Source of the DNA: an uncultured Pelagibacteraceae bacterium
GTDB taxonomy: Bacteria > Pseudomonadota > Alphaproteobacteria > Pelagibacterales > Pelagibacteraceae
Length of the DNA: 44,608 bases
Reading direction: 5' to 3'
Assembly: GCA_902562645.1 (NCBI GenBank)
Contig: CACETY010000010.1
Span: 1 to 44,608, forward strand
The stretch's first letter is position 1. Each line of letters begins with the position of its first letter. Below the pieces are notes generated by a model. The model did no database searches, was not told where the DNA came from, and worked only from the letters and a program-made list of their open reading frames with translations. Below, piece after piece: positions 32,510 through 40,018 of this stretch. The position numbers and the translations under genes were made by a program.

Positions 32510-33369
32510 TTAAAATATTAATAATAGTTTTTTCCCTATTTTCAAATACCGTTTTTGCATCAGATGAAAAAGCTGGAAGATATTTTGTAGATCAACCAGA
32601 TGTTTCTGATGAACCTCAAATTCATTTTATTTATCTCTTAAACAAAGATAGCGAAGATAGAGAATGGGATATAAATGGAAAAATGGAGAAGGAATTATTA
32701 GAGGCCAATGAAAAGATGCTTGAAATGACAAAGGGTAATCAGAAGTTTAGGTATGACTTAAGGGAAGACGGCAAAATGGATATTTCTTTTGTTAGGTTTG
32801 ATAAACAATATAAAGGAAATTATGGGATGAATTACCCAGACGCTTATTTAACAAAATTAGGATTTAACAGTCCAAACAAGTTGTATTTTGCATGGGTAGA
32901 TGCAGGGCATAGAGATGGTGGTCAAGGAAGCGTACATCATGGATATATTTTTTTAAAAAGTAAACATAACACAAATAAAAATAAAAGAATTCTAATTACC
33001 TTACATGAATTAATGCATGTAAATGGATTTGCATGGGCATGTACAAAAGGAAATAAAAATGGACATAAAACTGGAACTATAATTGGAGGCCCAGATGGAG
33101 GTGATAAATATAAATTAGGCTCATTATATAATCATAAAGATCCTACTTGTCCTGATTTTAAAGACTCTGTCTTTTTAGATCCGACTTCTAGCACACCATT
33201 TAATCCTGTATACTTGAAATGTGCAATGGCTGCAGAAGTTGGTAGAGGTATATCTCCTGATAACAATTATAAATGGAGAGATAGATACTCTCATAAAAAA
33301 CTTAAAAAAATTAAAAAGAAACGTACTTGGTGTACATATAATAGATACAAAGATTTCAATAATTTCTAG
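32506..33369 (+). CDS. Secreted protein with a metzincin-like HExxHxxG motif, unknown function
   Basis: A 287-residue exported protein (signal peptide IKILIIVFSLFSNTVFA, cut near residue 18). Around residue 167 it has ITLHELMHVNGFAWACT: His167, Glu168, His171 and Gly174 fit the zinc-peptidase HExxHxxG pattern. The metzincin third ligand would be at position 177, which is Trp, so another residue must complete the site or the protein is inactive. Cysteines at about 179, 212 and 236 and one near the C-terminus (RTWCTYNR) suggest disulfides, and the last 25 residues are strongly basic. It is coupled to the preceding secreted protein by 4 bp. Substrate is unknown. Confidence 0.7.
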   Translation: MIKILIIVFSLFSNTVFASDEKAGRYFVDQPDVSDEPQIHFIYLLNKDSEDREWDINGKMEKELLEANEKMLEMTKGNQKFRYDLREDGKMDISFVRFDKQYKGNYGMNYPDAYLTKLGFNSPNKLYFAWVDAGHRDGGQGSVHHGYIFLKSKHNTNKNKRILITLHELMHVNGFAWACTKGNKNGHKTGTIIGGPDGGDKYKLGSLYNHKDPTCPDFKDSVFLDPTSSTPFNPVYLKCAMAAEVGRGISPDNNYKWRDRYSHKKLKKIKKKRTWCTYNRYKDFNNF

Positions 33370-33566
33370 AAAAGCAAATCATTGATTGAGTAAACAATTA
33401 ATCCTAAAATTATTAGAAAAAATATTATAAAAGCTATTTGCTCACTAATTTTTTTAGTGACTTTAGTTTCACCTTCTTTAAATTTTCTAATTTGAAATAT
33501 ACCAAATCTCATTACAAGGAGACCTAATATTATCAAAGATAAATAAAGTATAAAATTATAAAGCAT
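33366..33566 (-). CDS. Small two-helix membrane protein, unknown function
   Basis: A 66-residue protein with two hydrophobic helices (LYNFILYLSLIILGLLVMRFGIF, residues about 2-24, and IAFIIFFLIILGLIVYSIN, about 44-62) joined by a charged loop (QIRKFKEGETKVTKKISEQ). It begins inside the last 11 bp of the beta-carbonic-anhydrase-like gene, so it is probably coupled to it. Its stop overlaps the secreted peptidase-like gene's stop by 4 bp (CTAG). Confidence 0.6.
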   Translation of the reverse strand: MLYNFILYLSLIILGLLVMRFGIFQIRKFKEGETKVTKKISEQIAFIIFFLIILGLIVYSINDLLF

Positions 33567-33960
33567 TTTTAAGTGATAATATTTTAAATGACACTTTAAT
33601 TTTGGAAAATTTTTTCTTCAGAGTTTTCTTTAACTTATTAAATGATTTCTTATGTATTGCGATTTCAATTCTCGAATTAAAATTTTTATTGTTATTTGCA
33701 ATTTTAGCAGCTCCACAATCATTGTGATTTAATACTATTAATTTGTTAATTTTATGTAAATTTATTGAGGTTTCTAAATTTTCCCAGAATGTAGAGTGCC
33801 ATTTTTTAAATTTATTATTTGTTACACCAATTGAACCACCAGCAATAGTAAAAGCACTAAATTTACCAGTTAGTTTTTTATCTTTTAAATGTTTATGAAC
33901 TGGTTTTTGAAATCTTGGATCTATACATGAAAGAACCATTGCTTCGTATTTTTTTGACAT
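33556..33960 (-). CDS. Short beta-carbonic-anhydrase-fold protein
   Basis: A 134-residue protein with the beta-CA zinc-site layout in the correct order: Cys12-x-Asp14-x-Arg16 in VLSCIDPRF and His79-x-x-Cys82 in VLNHNDCGAAK. IAGGSIGV (39-46) is the usual beta-CA segment between them. It is shorter than typical enzymes (about 200 residues), lacking part of the C-terminal region and ending in a very basic tail (KKSFNKLKKTLKKKFSKIKV). It may be an active small carbonic anhydrase or a derived member. It is 3 bp downstream of the PNPOx-like gene and overlaps a small membrane protein gene. Confidence 0.75.
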   Translation of the reverse strand: MSKKYEAMVLSCIDPRFQKPVHKHLKDKKLTGKFSAFTIAGGSIGVTNNKFKKWHSTFWENLETSINLHKINKLIVLNHNDCGAAKIANNNKNFNSRIEIAIHKKSFNKLKKTLKKKFSKIKVSFKILSLKNAL

Positions 33961-33963
33961 TAT

Positions 33964-34569
33964 TTATGGAACTAACCAATTTTCTTTGTTGTTTTCAATA
34001 TCAAGTCTGGCTCTCCTATGACCTTTTGCAGCTAAATAAAGCCATTCAATGTTTTTAATTTTACATTGAATTACTGTAAAATTTTTATAACCTTCCTCGC
34101 TTTGCTCCATTGTAAAGCCAGATTTTTCAATATTATCATTTAGACCTGATCCAGGTTCATAAATTTCTGTTCCTGGTCCATTATTTACTAAATAACATTT
34201 ACGACTTACATGAGCTGTTTTTAACCAAGATTGTTCTGTGATTTCATTATTATGGTTGATGATGCAATTTACTTTTACTCTTAGTTGAATTTTTTCCTCT
34301 TTATCATAAAAAATAAAAGCAGCATTATTATTTTTTTTTAATTTTGAAATTTTGTCTGATCTAATATCGCTGTGAAATTGAATTATATTATTTGATTGAT
34401 CTGATTTTCTAAGAACTACAATTCTGCCATCAAAGTCGGACTGATCACCACAAACAAAAACTGGAATTCTAAAAGGAGATGATCTATTCGTTACAGCATC
34501 ATCAAGCATTGACCATATTTTTTTCTTTATTTCAGAAAAGTCCTCATAGTATGGGACGGTATTTGACAT
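33964..34569 (-). CDS. Pyridoxamine-5'-phosphate-oxidase-like FMN-binding protein
   Basis: A 201-residue split-barrel flavoprotein. The ATG at 34569 is preferred: it lies 4 bp after the upstream dehydrogenase stop, whereas an earlier in-frame ATG would overlap that gene. The FMN-binding barrel pattern is visible in GRIVVLRKSDQSNNIIQFHSDIRSDKISKLKKNNNAAFIFYD and LRVKVNCIINH, and the C-terminal GHRRARLDIENN resembles the PdxH end. It is related to PdxH but different in the central part, so a pyridoxal role is possible, not certain. Confidence 0.78.
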   Translation of the reverse strand: MSNTVPYYEDFSEIKKKIWSMLDDAVTNRSSPFRIPVFVCGDQSDFDGRIVVLRKSDQSNNIIQFHSDIRSDKISKLKKNNNAAFIFYDKEEKIQLRVKVNCIINHNNEITEQSWLKTAHVSRKCYLVNNGPGTEIYEPGSGLNDNIEKSGFTMEQSEEGYKNFTVIQCKIKNIEWLYLAAKGHRRARLDIENNKENWLVP

Positions 34570-34573
34570 TCGA

Positions 34574-35449
34574 TTACTTCTTTTTCTTAAGCCTAGCAAT
34601 TAAACTAGAGCTATCCCAACGATTGCCACCCATTTTTTGAACATCAGCATAATACTCATCAACTATTTCAGTAATAGGGACTGGTGAACCATTTCTTTTT
34701 GCTTCTTCAATTACAATCTTCAAATCTTTTCTCATCCAATCTACTGCAAAACCGTAATCAAATTTGTCTTCAACCATAGTTTTATATCTATTTTCCATTT
34801 GCCAAGATTGAGCGGCACCTTTCGATATTGTTTCCATTACTTTATCAATATCTAAACCAGCATTTATTCCAAAATTGATAGCTTCTGATAGACCTTGAAC
34901 AACACCTGCAATACACATTTGGTTCATCATTTTTGTAAGTTGACCGCTTCCTGATGGTCCAATTAATTTTACTTTTTTACTATAGCAATCAATTACTGGT
35001 TCAGCTTTTTTAAAAATCTCATCGTCACCTCCAACCATAACCGTTAGAATTCCACCTTCAGCACCTGATTGACCACCAGAAATCGGTGCATCTAAAAATG
35101 CAAATCCTTTTTCTTTCGCTTTACTATAAAGTTCTCTCGATACTTCTGCAGATACAGTTGAATTATCTACGTAGATTGAACCTTCCTTAGCACTGTGAAA
35201 TAATCCGTTTTCACCTAAAGTAACTTGTTTCAAATCTTCATCGTTACCCACACAAGTAAAAATAAAATCGGCACCTTCTGCAGCTTTTTTTGGTGTTGAA
35301 GCCATTTTACCTTTATATTCAGTAATCCATTTTTCAGCTTTAGCAGTTGTTCTATTAAAAACAGTTACATTGTGCCCAGCTTTTGATATATAACCAGCCA
35401 TTGGATAACCCATTACCCCAAGACCTATGAAAGCAACATTACAAGTCAT
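34574..35449 (-). CDS. Beta-hydroxyacid dehydrogenase (3-hydroxyisobutyrate / tartronate semialdehyde reductase family)
   Basis: A 291-residue NAD(P)-dependent enzyme. The Rossmann motif GLGVMGYPMAGY (9-20) and NRT after strand 2 suggest NADPH preference. The substrate-binding DAPISGGQSGAEGG (120-133) and the catalytic lysine Lys173 in GSGQLTKMMNQ are intact. Members reduce semialdehydes such as tartronate semialdehyde, 3-hydroxyisobutyrate or sulfolactaldehyde. The sulfonate genes lie 28 kb away, so no special link is claimed. First gene of a minus-strand group with the PNPOx-like and carbonic-anhydrase-like genes, divergent from an MFS transporter across 11 bp. Confidence 0.87.
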   Translation of the reverse strand: MTCNVAFIGLGVMGYPMAGYISKAGHNVTVFNRTTAKAEKWITEYKGKMASTPKKAAEGADFIFTCVGNDEDLKQVTLGENGLFHSAKEGSIYVDNSTVSAEVSRELYSKAKEKGFAFLDAPISGGQSGAEGGILTVMVGGDDEIFKKAEPVIDCYSKKVKLIGPSGSGQLTKMMNQMCIAGVVQGLSEAINFGINAGLDIDKVMETISKGAAQSWQMENRYKTMVEDKFDYGFAVDWMRKDLKIVIEEAKRNGSPVPITEIVDEYYADVQKMGGNRWDSSSLIARLKKKK

Positions 35450-35460
35450 AAATTATTTAT

Positions 35461-36669
35461 ATGTTTAAAAGTTTAAGTTTAAAAGTAATTATTTTTGGTT
35501 TCATTTTTACATTTTTTTCATGTTTTGGACAGAGTTTTTTTATAGGTTTATTTAATTCAAGCATCAGAGAAACACTTTCTATTACACATGGACAATTTGG
35601 TACAATTTATGCATCAGCTACTCTATTTAGTAGTTTACTTCTAATATGGATTGGAAAAAAAATTGATGATGTAAACGTACTTAAATTTGCAATTTTTGTT
35701 ACTATACTTTTATCATTTTCTTCTTTTTTCTTTTCTAAAACATCTTCAGTAGCTTTTCTATTTGTTGCAATTTTTTTAATGAGGTTTTCTGGACAAGGAT
35801 TAATGTCTCATACAGCTTCAACTACCATTTCAAGATATTTTACAAAATCTAGAGGTAAAGCATTAAGCATTATTTGGTTTGGTTTATCTTCTGCAGAGTT
35901 CATAATGCCTGTATTAATTGTTTATCTTTTAACTCTTATAGTTTGGCAGGAATTATGGGTAATCTTTTCTTTAATAGTTTTAATTTGCTTGCCGTTGGCA
36001 TCTTATACTTTAGTTAAAGATGTCAAATTAGATACTAGAGAGGGTAGTCAAAACAAAATTTTAAAAGAGGAAAATATAAAAAACTGGAAAAGAATAGAAG
36101 TTCTTGGAGATTATAGATTTTACATTGTCTCATTAAACATGCTGGCAATGCCCTGGATAGCCACAGGAGTATTTGTGTATCAATCATTCGTCACTAATTC
36201 AAAAGGGTGGGGTGAATATACAATTGCACAATCTTTTATGTCTTACTCAATTTTTTCTGTAATTACTTTAATTGTTGCTGGTTATTTAATTGATAAGTTT
36301 ACAAGTAGAAAATTACTAATCTATATGAATATTCCATTATTTTTAGGAACTTTAGTCATCATATATTTTGATGCTCCACAAACTGCTTTTTTATTTCTTG
36401 GACTTGTAGGAATATCAAACGGTCTAGCAAACTTATTAGGATCATCTACGTGGGCAGAAATTTATGGGGTAAAATATATTGGATCTATTAAAGCTTTGAC
36501 TACTGCTTTAATGGTATTCGCAACTGCTTTTGGTACAGCATTATTTGGCTTTTTTATAGATGCTGGATTTTCAATTGAAAAAATCGCATTTATTGCAGCA
36601 ATTGCTATTGCGTGCTCTATAGCCTTGCTTTTCACCATAAGAAAAAAATTAAACCCAGTTTATATCTAA
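35461..36669 (+). CDS. Major facilitator superfamily transporter
   Basis: A 402-residue, 12-helix permease. The N-half loop 2-3 has LLLIWIGKKIDDVNVLK and the second-half counterpart VAGYLIDKFTSRKLLIYMNIPL, both of the MFS G-x3-D-R/K type. SHTASTTISRYFTKSRGKALSIIWFG resembles the monocarboxylate/oxalate:formate antiporter-like branch. The central loop (VKDVKLDTREGSQNKILKEENIKNWKRIEV) is cytoplasmic. Divergent from the beta-hydroxyacid dehydrogenase and followed 42 bp later by rpoZ. Substrate unknown. Confidence 0.85.
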   Translation: MFKSLSLKVIIFGFIFTFFSCFGQSFFIGLFNSSIRETLSITHGQFGTIYASATLFSSLLLIWIGKKIDDVNVLKFAIFVTILLSFSSFFFSKTSSVAFLFVAIFLMRFSGQGLMSHTASTTISRYFTKSRGKALSIIWFGLSSAEFIMPVLIVYLLTLIVWQELWVIFSLIVLICLPLASYTLVKDVKLDTREGSQNKILKEENIKNWKRIEVLGDYRFYIVSLNMLAMPWIATGVFVYQSFVTNSKGWGEYTIAQSFMSYSIFSVITLIVAGYLIDKFTSRKLLIYMNIPLFLGTLVIIYFDAPQTAFLFLGLVGISNGLANLLGSSTWAEIYGVKYIGSIKALTTALMVFATAFGTALFGFFIDAGFSIEKIAFIAAIAIACSIALLFTIRKKLNPVYI

Positions 36670-36711
36670 TACTGCTTGATTTTTTTATGATCGAGGTGTA
36701 TTTAACCGACC

Positions 36712-37230
36712 ATGGCAAGAGTTACAGTTGAAGATTGTATTGATAAAGTTGATAGCCCTTATGAATTAGTACTGGTTGCAAAGGAAAGAGCTACACAACT
36801 TAACTCAGGATTAGAGCCTACTTTAGATAGAGATAACGATAAAAATACAGTTATAGCATTAAGAGAAATTGCTGAAGAAACAATCAAAGTTCCCGATTTA
36901 ACAGATGCTGCAGTTTACAAGTTAAGAAAGCATGTTGAGCAAGTTGATGATACATCAGAGGACGAAGATGATATTGGCGATGATTTTGAAAATCTTTACA
37001 AAGGTGAAATTTCAAAAAGTGGTGTACCAATTCTTCCATCTAAGAGAGCTAGAAAAATTCCAGAAAAAATTCAAGTTTCTAAAGATGATTTAGCTGAGTT
37101 ACAAAATACAGCTGAACAACCTTCATCTGAACCTGCTGAGGACATACAAGAAGAAGATACAGATGTTTCATTGGACGAAATAAAAGATCAAGAAGAGACT
37201 GTATCAGACGAAACAGAAAACCAAGAATAA
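36712..37230 (+). CDS. rpoZ: RNA polymerase omega subunit with long acidic C-terminal tail
   Basis: The omega subunit assists folding of the beta' subunit of RNA polymerase. Residues 1-75 are canonical: [30 protein letters not shown], then [18 protein letters not shown]. The remaining roughly 95 residues are a low-complexity tail rich in Asp, Glu, Ser and Gln ([37 protein letters not shown]) with one basic patch ([13 protein letters not shown]). This brings the protein to 172 residues, against about 90-130 usual in proteobacteria. TTGATT (36676-36681) and TATTTA (36699-36704) with a 17-nt spacer could be a promoter that leaves almost no leader, though the -10 is poor. Confidence 0.93.
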   Translation: MARVTVEDCIDKVDSPYELVLVAKERATQLNSGLEPTLDRDNDKNTVIALREIAEETIKVPDLTDAAVYKLRKHVEQVDDTSEDEDDIGDDFENLYKGEISKSGVPILPSKRARKIPEKIQVSKDDLAELQNTAEQPSSEPAEDIQEEDTDVSLDEIKDQEETVSDETENQE

Positions 37231-37231
37231 A

Positions 37232-38374
37232 TTAACTAAATTCCTTAATTATTTTTTCCCTGTGCTCATCTAAATCAGGAATATTACCCCTGGTATTTTC
37301 ATCTTTGTAGGTAGACATTTTGATAGGGTTTCCTGCAGATTTAAATTCACCAATAATTTTATGGTATGATTTTACGATCATATTTCTTTCTTGAATTTGA
37401 GGATTTTCTACAGCTTGTTTTATATTAAAAATTGGCCCACATGGAATTTTCAATTCTTCCATTTCTTTAACCCATTCATCTGTAGATTTGGAGCTCAATT
37501 GTTTTTCAAAAATTTCTTTTAAGTAATCCATGTTTTCACATCTTAGTGAATTAGAATTAAATCTTTCATCATTTGCAGTTTCAGGAATTTTTAATACGTC
37601 ACAAAGTTTTGTAAAAAGTTTATCATTTCCTGCAGCAATAATTATATAACTATCTTTCGTTTTAAAAGCTTCAAAGGGAGCAATAGATGGATGTCTTGAA
37701 CCCATTGGCCCTGGAATTTCATTATTGGAAAGATATCTTGCAATTGCATTTTCTAAAATTGCTATTTGGCAATCTAACATTGAGACATCTATAAAAGCTC
37801 CTTTACCAGTTTTCTGTCTATCGTATAAAGCTGCATTAATTCCAATTGCTGTAAACAGCCCTGCTGTGATATCACCAATAGAGGTTCCAACCCTTGTTGG
37901 TTCTGAGTTTGGATGGCCAGTTACACTCATCAAGCCCCCCATACCTTGAACGACCATGTCATATGCTGGTAGCTCTTTTAAAGGTCCAGTTTGGCCAAAC
38001 CCTGATGCTGATGCATAAATTAATTTAGGATATTTTTTACTTACATCTTTCCAGCCAAAACCCCACTTTTCTAATGTGCCAGGTTTAAAGTTTTCTACTA
38101 AAATATCTGCTTTAGATAAAATTTTATCAAATATTTTTTTATCTTCATTGTTCTTCAAATTCAAAGCGATACTTTCTTTTCCTCTATTTAACGACATAAA
38201 GTATGCAGAATAATCTTTAACAAAAGGTCCAAATTTTCGAGAGTCATCACCTGTTTCAGGTGCCTCAATTTTTATTACTCTTGCACCTAAATCTGAGAGT
38301 ATCATTGTGCAATAAGGCCCTACCAAAACCCTTGTTAAATCAACAACTAATAAATTTTTTAGTGGTCCATCCAT
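37232..38374 (-). CDS. Class III (CaiB/BaiF) CoA-transferase
   Basis: A 380-residue CoA-transferase of the formyl-CoA/succinyl-CoA family. The N-terminus LVVDLTRVLVGPYCTMILSDLGARVIKIEAPETGDDSRKFGPF is typical. The catalytic aspartate is Asp168 in RVGTSIGDITAG, matching Asp169 of formyl-CoA transferase. VEVTN-like ADILVENFKPGTLEKWGFGW and ASGFGQTGP are also standard. It moves CoA from one carboxylic acid to another in the cytoplasm. It is divergent from a TRAP operon ending in malonyl-CoA decarboxylase and shares an 88-bp control region, so activation of malonate with acetyl- or succinyl-CoA is a sensible, untested guess. Confidence 0.9.
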   Translation of the reverse strand: MDGPLKNLLVVDLTRVLVGPYCTMILSDLGARVIKIEAPETGDDSRKFGPFVKDYSAYFMSLNRGKESIALNLKNNEDKKIFDKILSKADILVENFKPGTLEKWGFGWKDVSKKYPKLIYASASGFGQTGPLKELPAYDMVVQGMGGLMSVTGHPNSEPTRVGTSIGDITAGLFTAIGINAALYDRQKTGKGAFIDVSMLDCQIAILENAIARYLSNNEIPGPMGSRHPSIAPFEAFKTKDSYIIIAAGNDKLFTKLCDVLKIPETANDERFNSNSLRCENMDYLKEIFEKQLSSKSTDEWVKEMEELKIPCGPIFNIKQAVENPQIQERNMIVKSYHKIIGEFKSAGNPIKMSTYKDENTRGNIPDLDEHREKIIKEFS

Positions 38375-38400
38375 AATAAAATATACGACATTTCCTTATA

Positions 38401-38429
38401 TTGACTCTTACCCTTAAGTTCAATTTAAT
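38401..38429 (+). promoter_or_regulatory. Sigma70-type promoter of the malonate-type TRAP operon
   Basis: TTGACT (38401-38406), a 17-nt spacer and TTTAAT (38424-38429). The expected start near 38436 leaves a leader of about 27 nt carrying AGAGGGG before the dctP ATG. The arrangement is almost identical to that before tctC. Confidence 0.65.
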
Positions 38430-38462
38430 ATCATTATTAAATTAATTTAAAGAGGGGAAAAC

Positions 38463-39473
38463 ATGTTAAAAAAAATAAGTTTTTATTTCACAACATTATT
38501 TTTAGCTTTCTCATTAATTGGATCAGCATATGCTGTGACACTAAAAGCAAGTCACCAATGGCCAGGAACGCCTAGAGCGGATGGTTCTTATGATCCAAGA
38601 CATGAAATGGTTCAAATAATTGCAGATGAAGTTAAAAAAGCAGGAGTAGATTTAGATATAAGAATTTACCCAGCAAAATCATTATATAAACCAAAAGAAC
38701 AATGGAAACCAATGACAACTGGTCAGTTAGATATTTCAGCATTTCCATTAGCGTACGCATCAAAATTCCATCCAGAATTTGATGCAACTTTAATGCCAGG
38801 TACAGTTAAAAATCATGACCACGCATTAAGATTTAATAAAGGTCCAATGATGACTGAAATTAAGAGAATTATTAATGATGCTGGTGTTGTTGTTCTTTCG
38901 GATGCTTGGCTTGGTGGTGGTTTTGCATCTAAGTCAAAATGTATTAAAAATCCGTCAGATGCTAAAGGACAAGTAATGAGAGCAGCTGGTAAAGCATTTA
39001 ATCAAATGTTAGAGGCAGCTGGTGCTGGTATTCAAAGTATGCCTTCATCAGAAATTTATACTGGATTGCAAACTGGAGTATTAACAGGTGCAAATACTAG
39101 TTCAGGAAGTTTTGTTAGTTACAAAATTTATGAGCAAGTAACATGCGCAACACCTCCAGGAAAATTTGGATTGTGGTTTATGTATGAGCCAATTTTGATG
39201 TCAAAAATGAGCTTTGATAAATTAAATGCAAAACAACAAGATGCTTTAATGAAAGCCGGTAAAGTTGCTGAAAAATATATGACTGCGCAAGTTGAAAATT
39301 TAGATAAAAAATTTGAAGACGCTTATAAAGCTGCAGGAGTAAAACTAGTATATATGGATGCAAACGACCATGCGGCTTGGGTTGAGATTGCTAAACAATC
39401 TTCACACAAAGCATTTGCTGAAAAAGTTCCAGGTGGCGATAAGCTAATGGAAATGGCTTTAGCAGTTAAATAA
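38463..39473 (+). CDS. TRAP transporter periplasmic solute-binding protein, probable malonate or related dicarboxylate
   Basis: A 336-residue DctP-type binding protein. The signal peptide (KKISFYFTTLFLAFSLIGSAYA) is cut near residue 24, and the mature start is VTLKASHQWPGTPRADGSYDPRHEM. Arg173 in GQVMRAAGKAFNQML is the expected carboxylate-binding arginine. SSEIYTGLQTGVLTGANT follows, as in the family. AGAGGGG lies 4-5 nt before the ATG. It heads an operon with dctQ, dctM and malonyl-CoA decarboxylase, so malonate is the leading candidate ligand; malonate TRAP systems (MatPQM) are known in rhizobia. A terminator-like hairpin separates it from dctQ. Confidence 0.9.
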   Translation: MLKKISFYFTTLFLAFSLIGSAYAVTLKASHQWPGTPRADGSYDPRHEMVQIIADEVKKAGVDLDIRIYPAKSLYKPKEQWKPMTTGQLDISAFPLAYASKFHPEFDATLMPGTVKNHDHALRFNKGPMMTEIKRIINDAGVVVLSDAWLGGGFASKSKCIKNPSDAKGQVMRAAGKAFNQMLEAAGAGIQSMPSSEIYTGLQTGVLTGANTSSGSFVSYKIYEQVTCATPPGKFGLWFMYEPILMSKMSFDKLNAKQQDALMKAGKVAEKYMTAQVENLDKKFEDAYKAAGVKLVYMDANDHAAWVEIAKQSSHKAFAEKVPGGDKLMEMALAVK

Positions 39474-39487
39474 AACGATATATAAAG

Positions 39488-39523
39488 AACCCCTATTTAA
39501 AATATTAAATAGGGGTTTTTTTT
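39488..39523 (+). terminator. Strong intrinsic-terminator-like hairpin between TRAP dctP and dctQ
   Basis: AACCCCTATTTA (39488-39499) pairs perfectly with TAAATAGGGGTT (39506-39517) around a 6-nt loop, running into eight T (39516-39523). The dctQ ATG starts at the base after the T run. This is the best terminator in the window. It should strongly reduce transcription into dctQM while leaving dctP fully expressed. Confidence 0.85.
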
Positions 39524-40018
39524 ATGAAACAAAAATATTTAAAATTCTGTAATTACAGTTCACAAGCATGTGGTGCTTTTGCTGTTCTAGCTCTGCTTTT
39601 ATCAATATTGGTAATCGTTGAGTTAGTTTTTGAAAGATATTTTTTTCAAAGAGCAATCACATGGCAAACGGAGCTAGTCACTATGCTTTTAGTTGCTTCA
39701 ACTTTTATAGGAAGTGCTTATGTTTTAAGCGAAAAAGCGCATGTGAGTATGGAGTGGATTTATGACTTTTTATCAAAGAAAAATATTCTAAGACTCAAAA
39801 TTTTTACATCATTAATTAGTTTATTATTTTTTTTAATTTTATTTTATTTTGGATATTTAATGGTCGAGGAGGCGTTTACAAAAAATTATTCAACAGGAAC
39901 TGTTTGGGATCCTCCTTTATGGATACCTTATTCATCAATGATGATCGGGGCAGCCTTAATGATCCTTCAATATATTGCCGAAATAATTAAACTTATCGAC
40001 GAGGAAGGTGGTTACTAA
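39524..40018 (+). CDS. TRAP transporter small membrane subunit (DctQ type)
   Basis: A 164-residue, four-helix protein with the DctQ pattern: ALLLSILVIVELVFERYFFQRAITWQTELVTMLLVASTFIGSAYVLSEKAHVSMEWI. The W-x-x-E and the H-V-S-M-E segment stand for the family G-x-H-V-x-V-D motif. WDPPLWIPYSSMMIGAALMILQYI is helix 4. Its ATG follows the T run of a terminator hairpin with no room for a Shine-Dalgarno, so expression is probably low and depends on readthrough. It overlaps dctM by 1 bp (TAATG). Confidence 0.88.
   Translation: MKQKYLKFCNYSSQACGAFAVLALLLSILVIVELVFERYFFQRAITWQTELVTMLLVASTFIGSAYVLSEKAHVSMEWIYDFLSKKNILRLKIFTSLISLLFFLILFYFGYLMVEEAFTKNYSTGTVWDPPLWIPYSSMMIGAALMILQYIAEIIKLIDEEGGY

Noticed and set aside
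34570-34599. Ten-residue N-terminal extension of the PNPOx-like protein
   Set aside because: It would overlap the end of the dehydrogenase gene; the ATG at 34569 is 4 bp after that stop, the normal spacing here.
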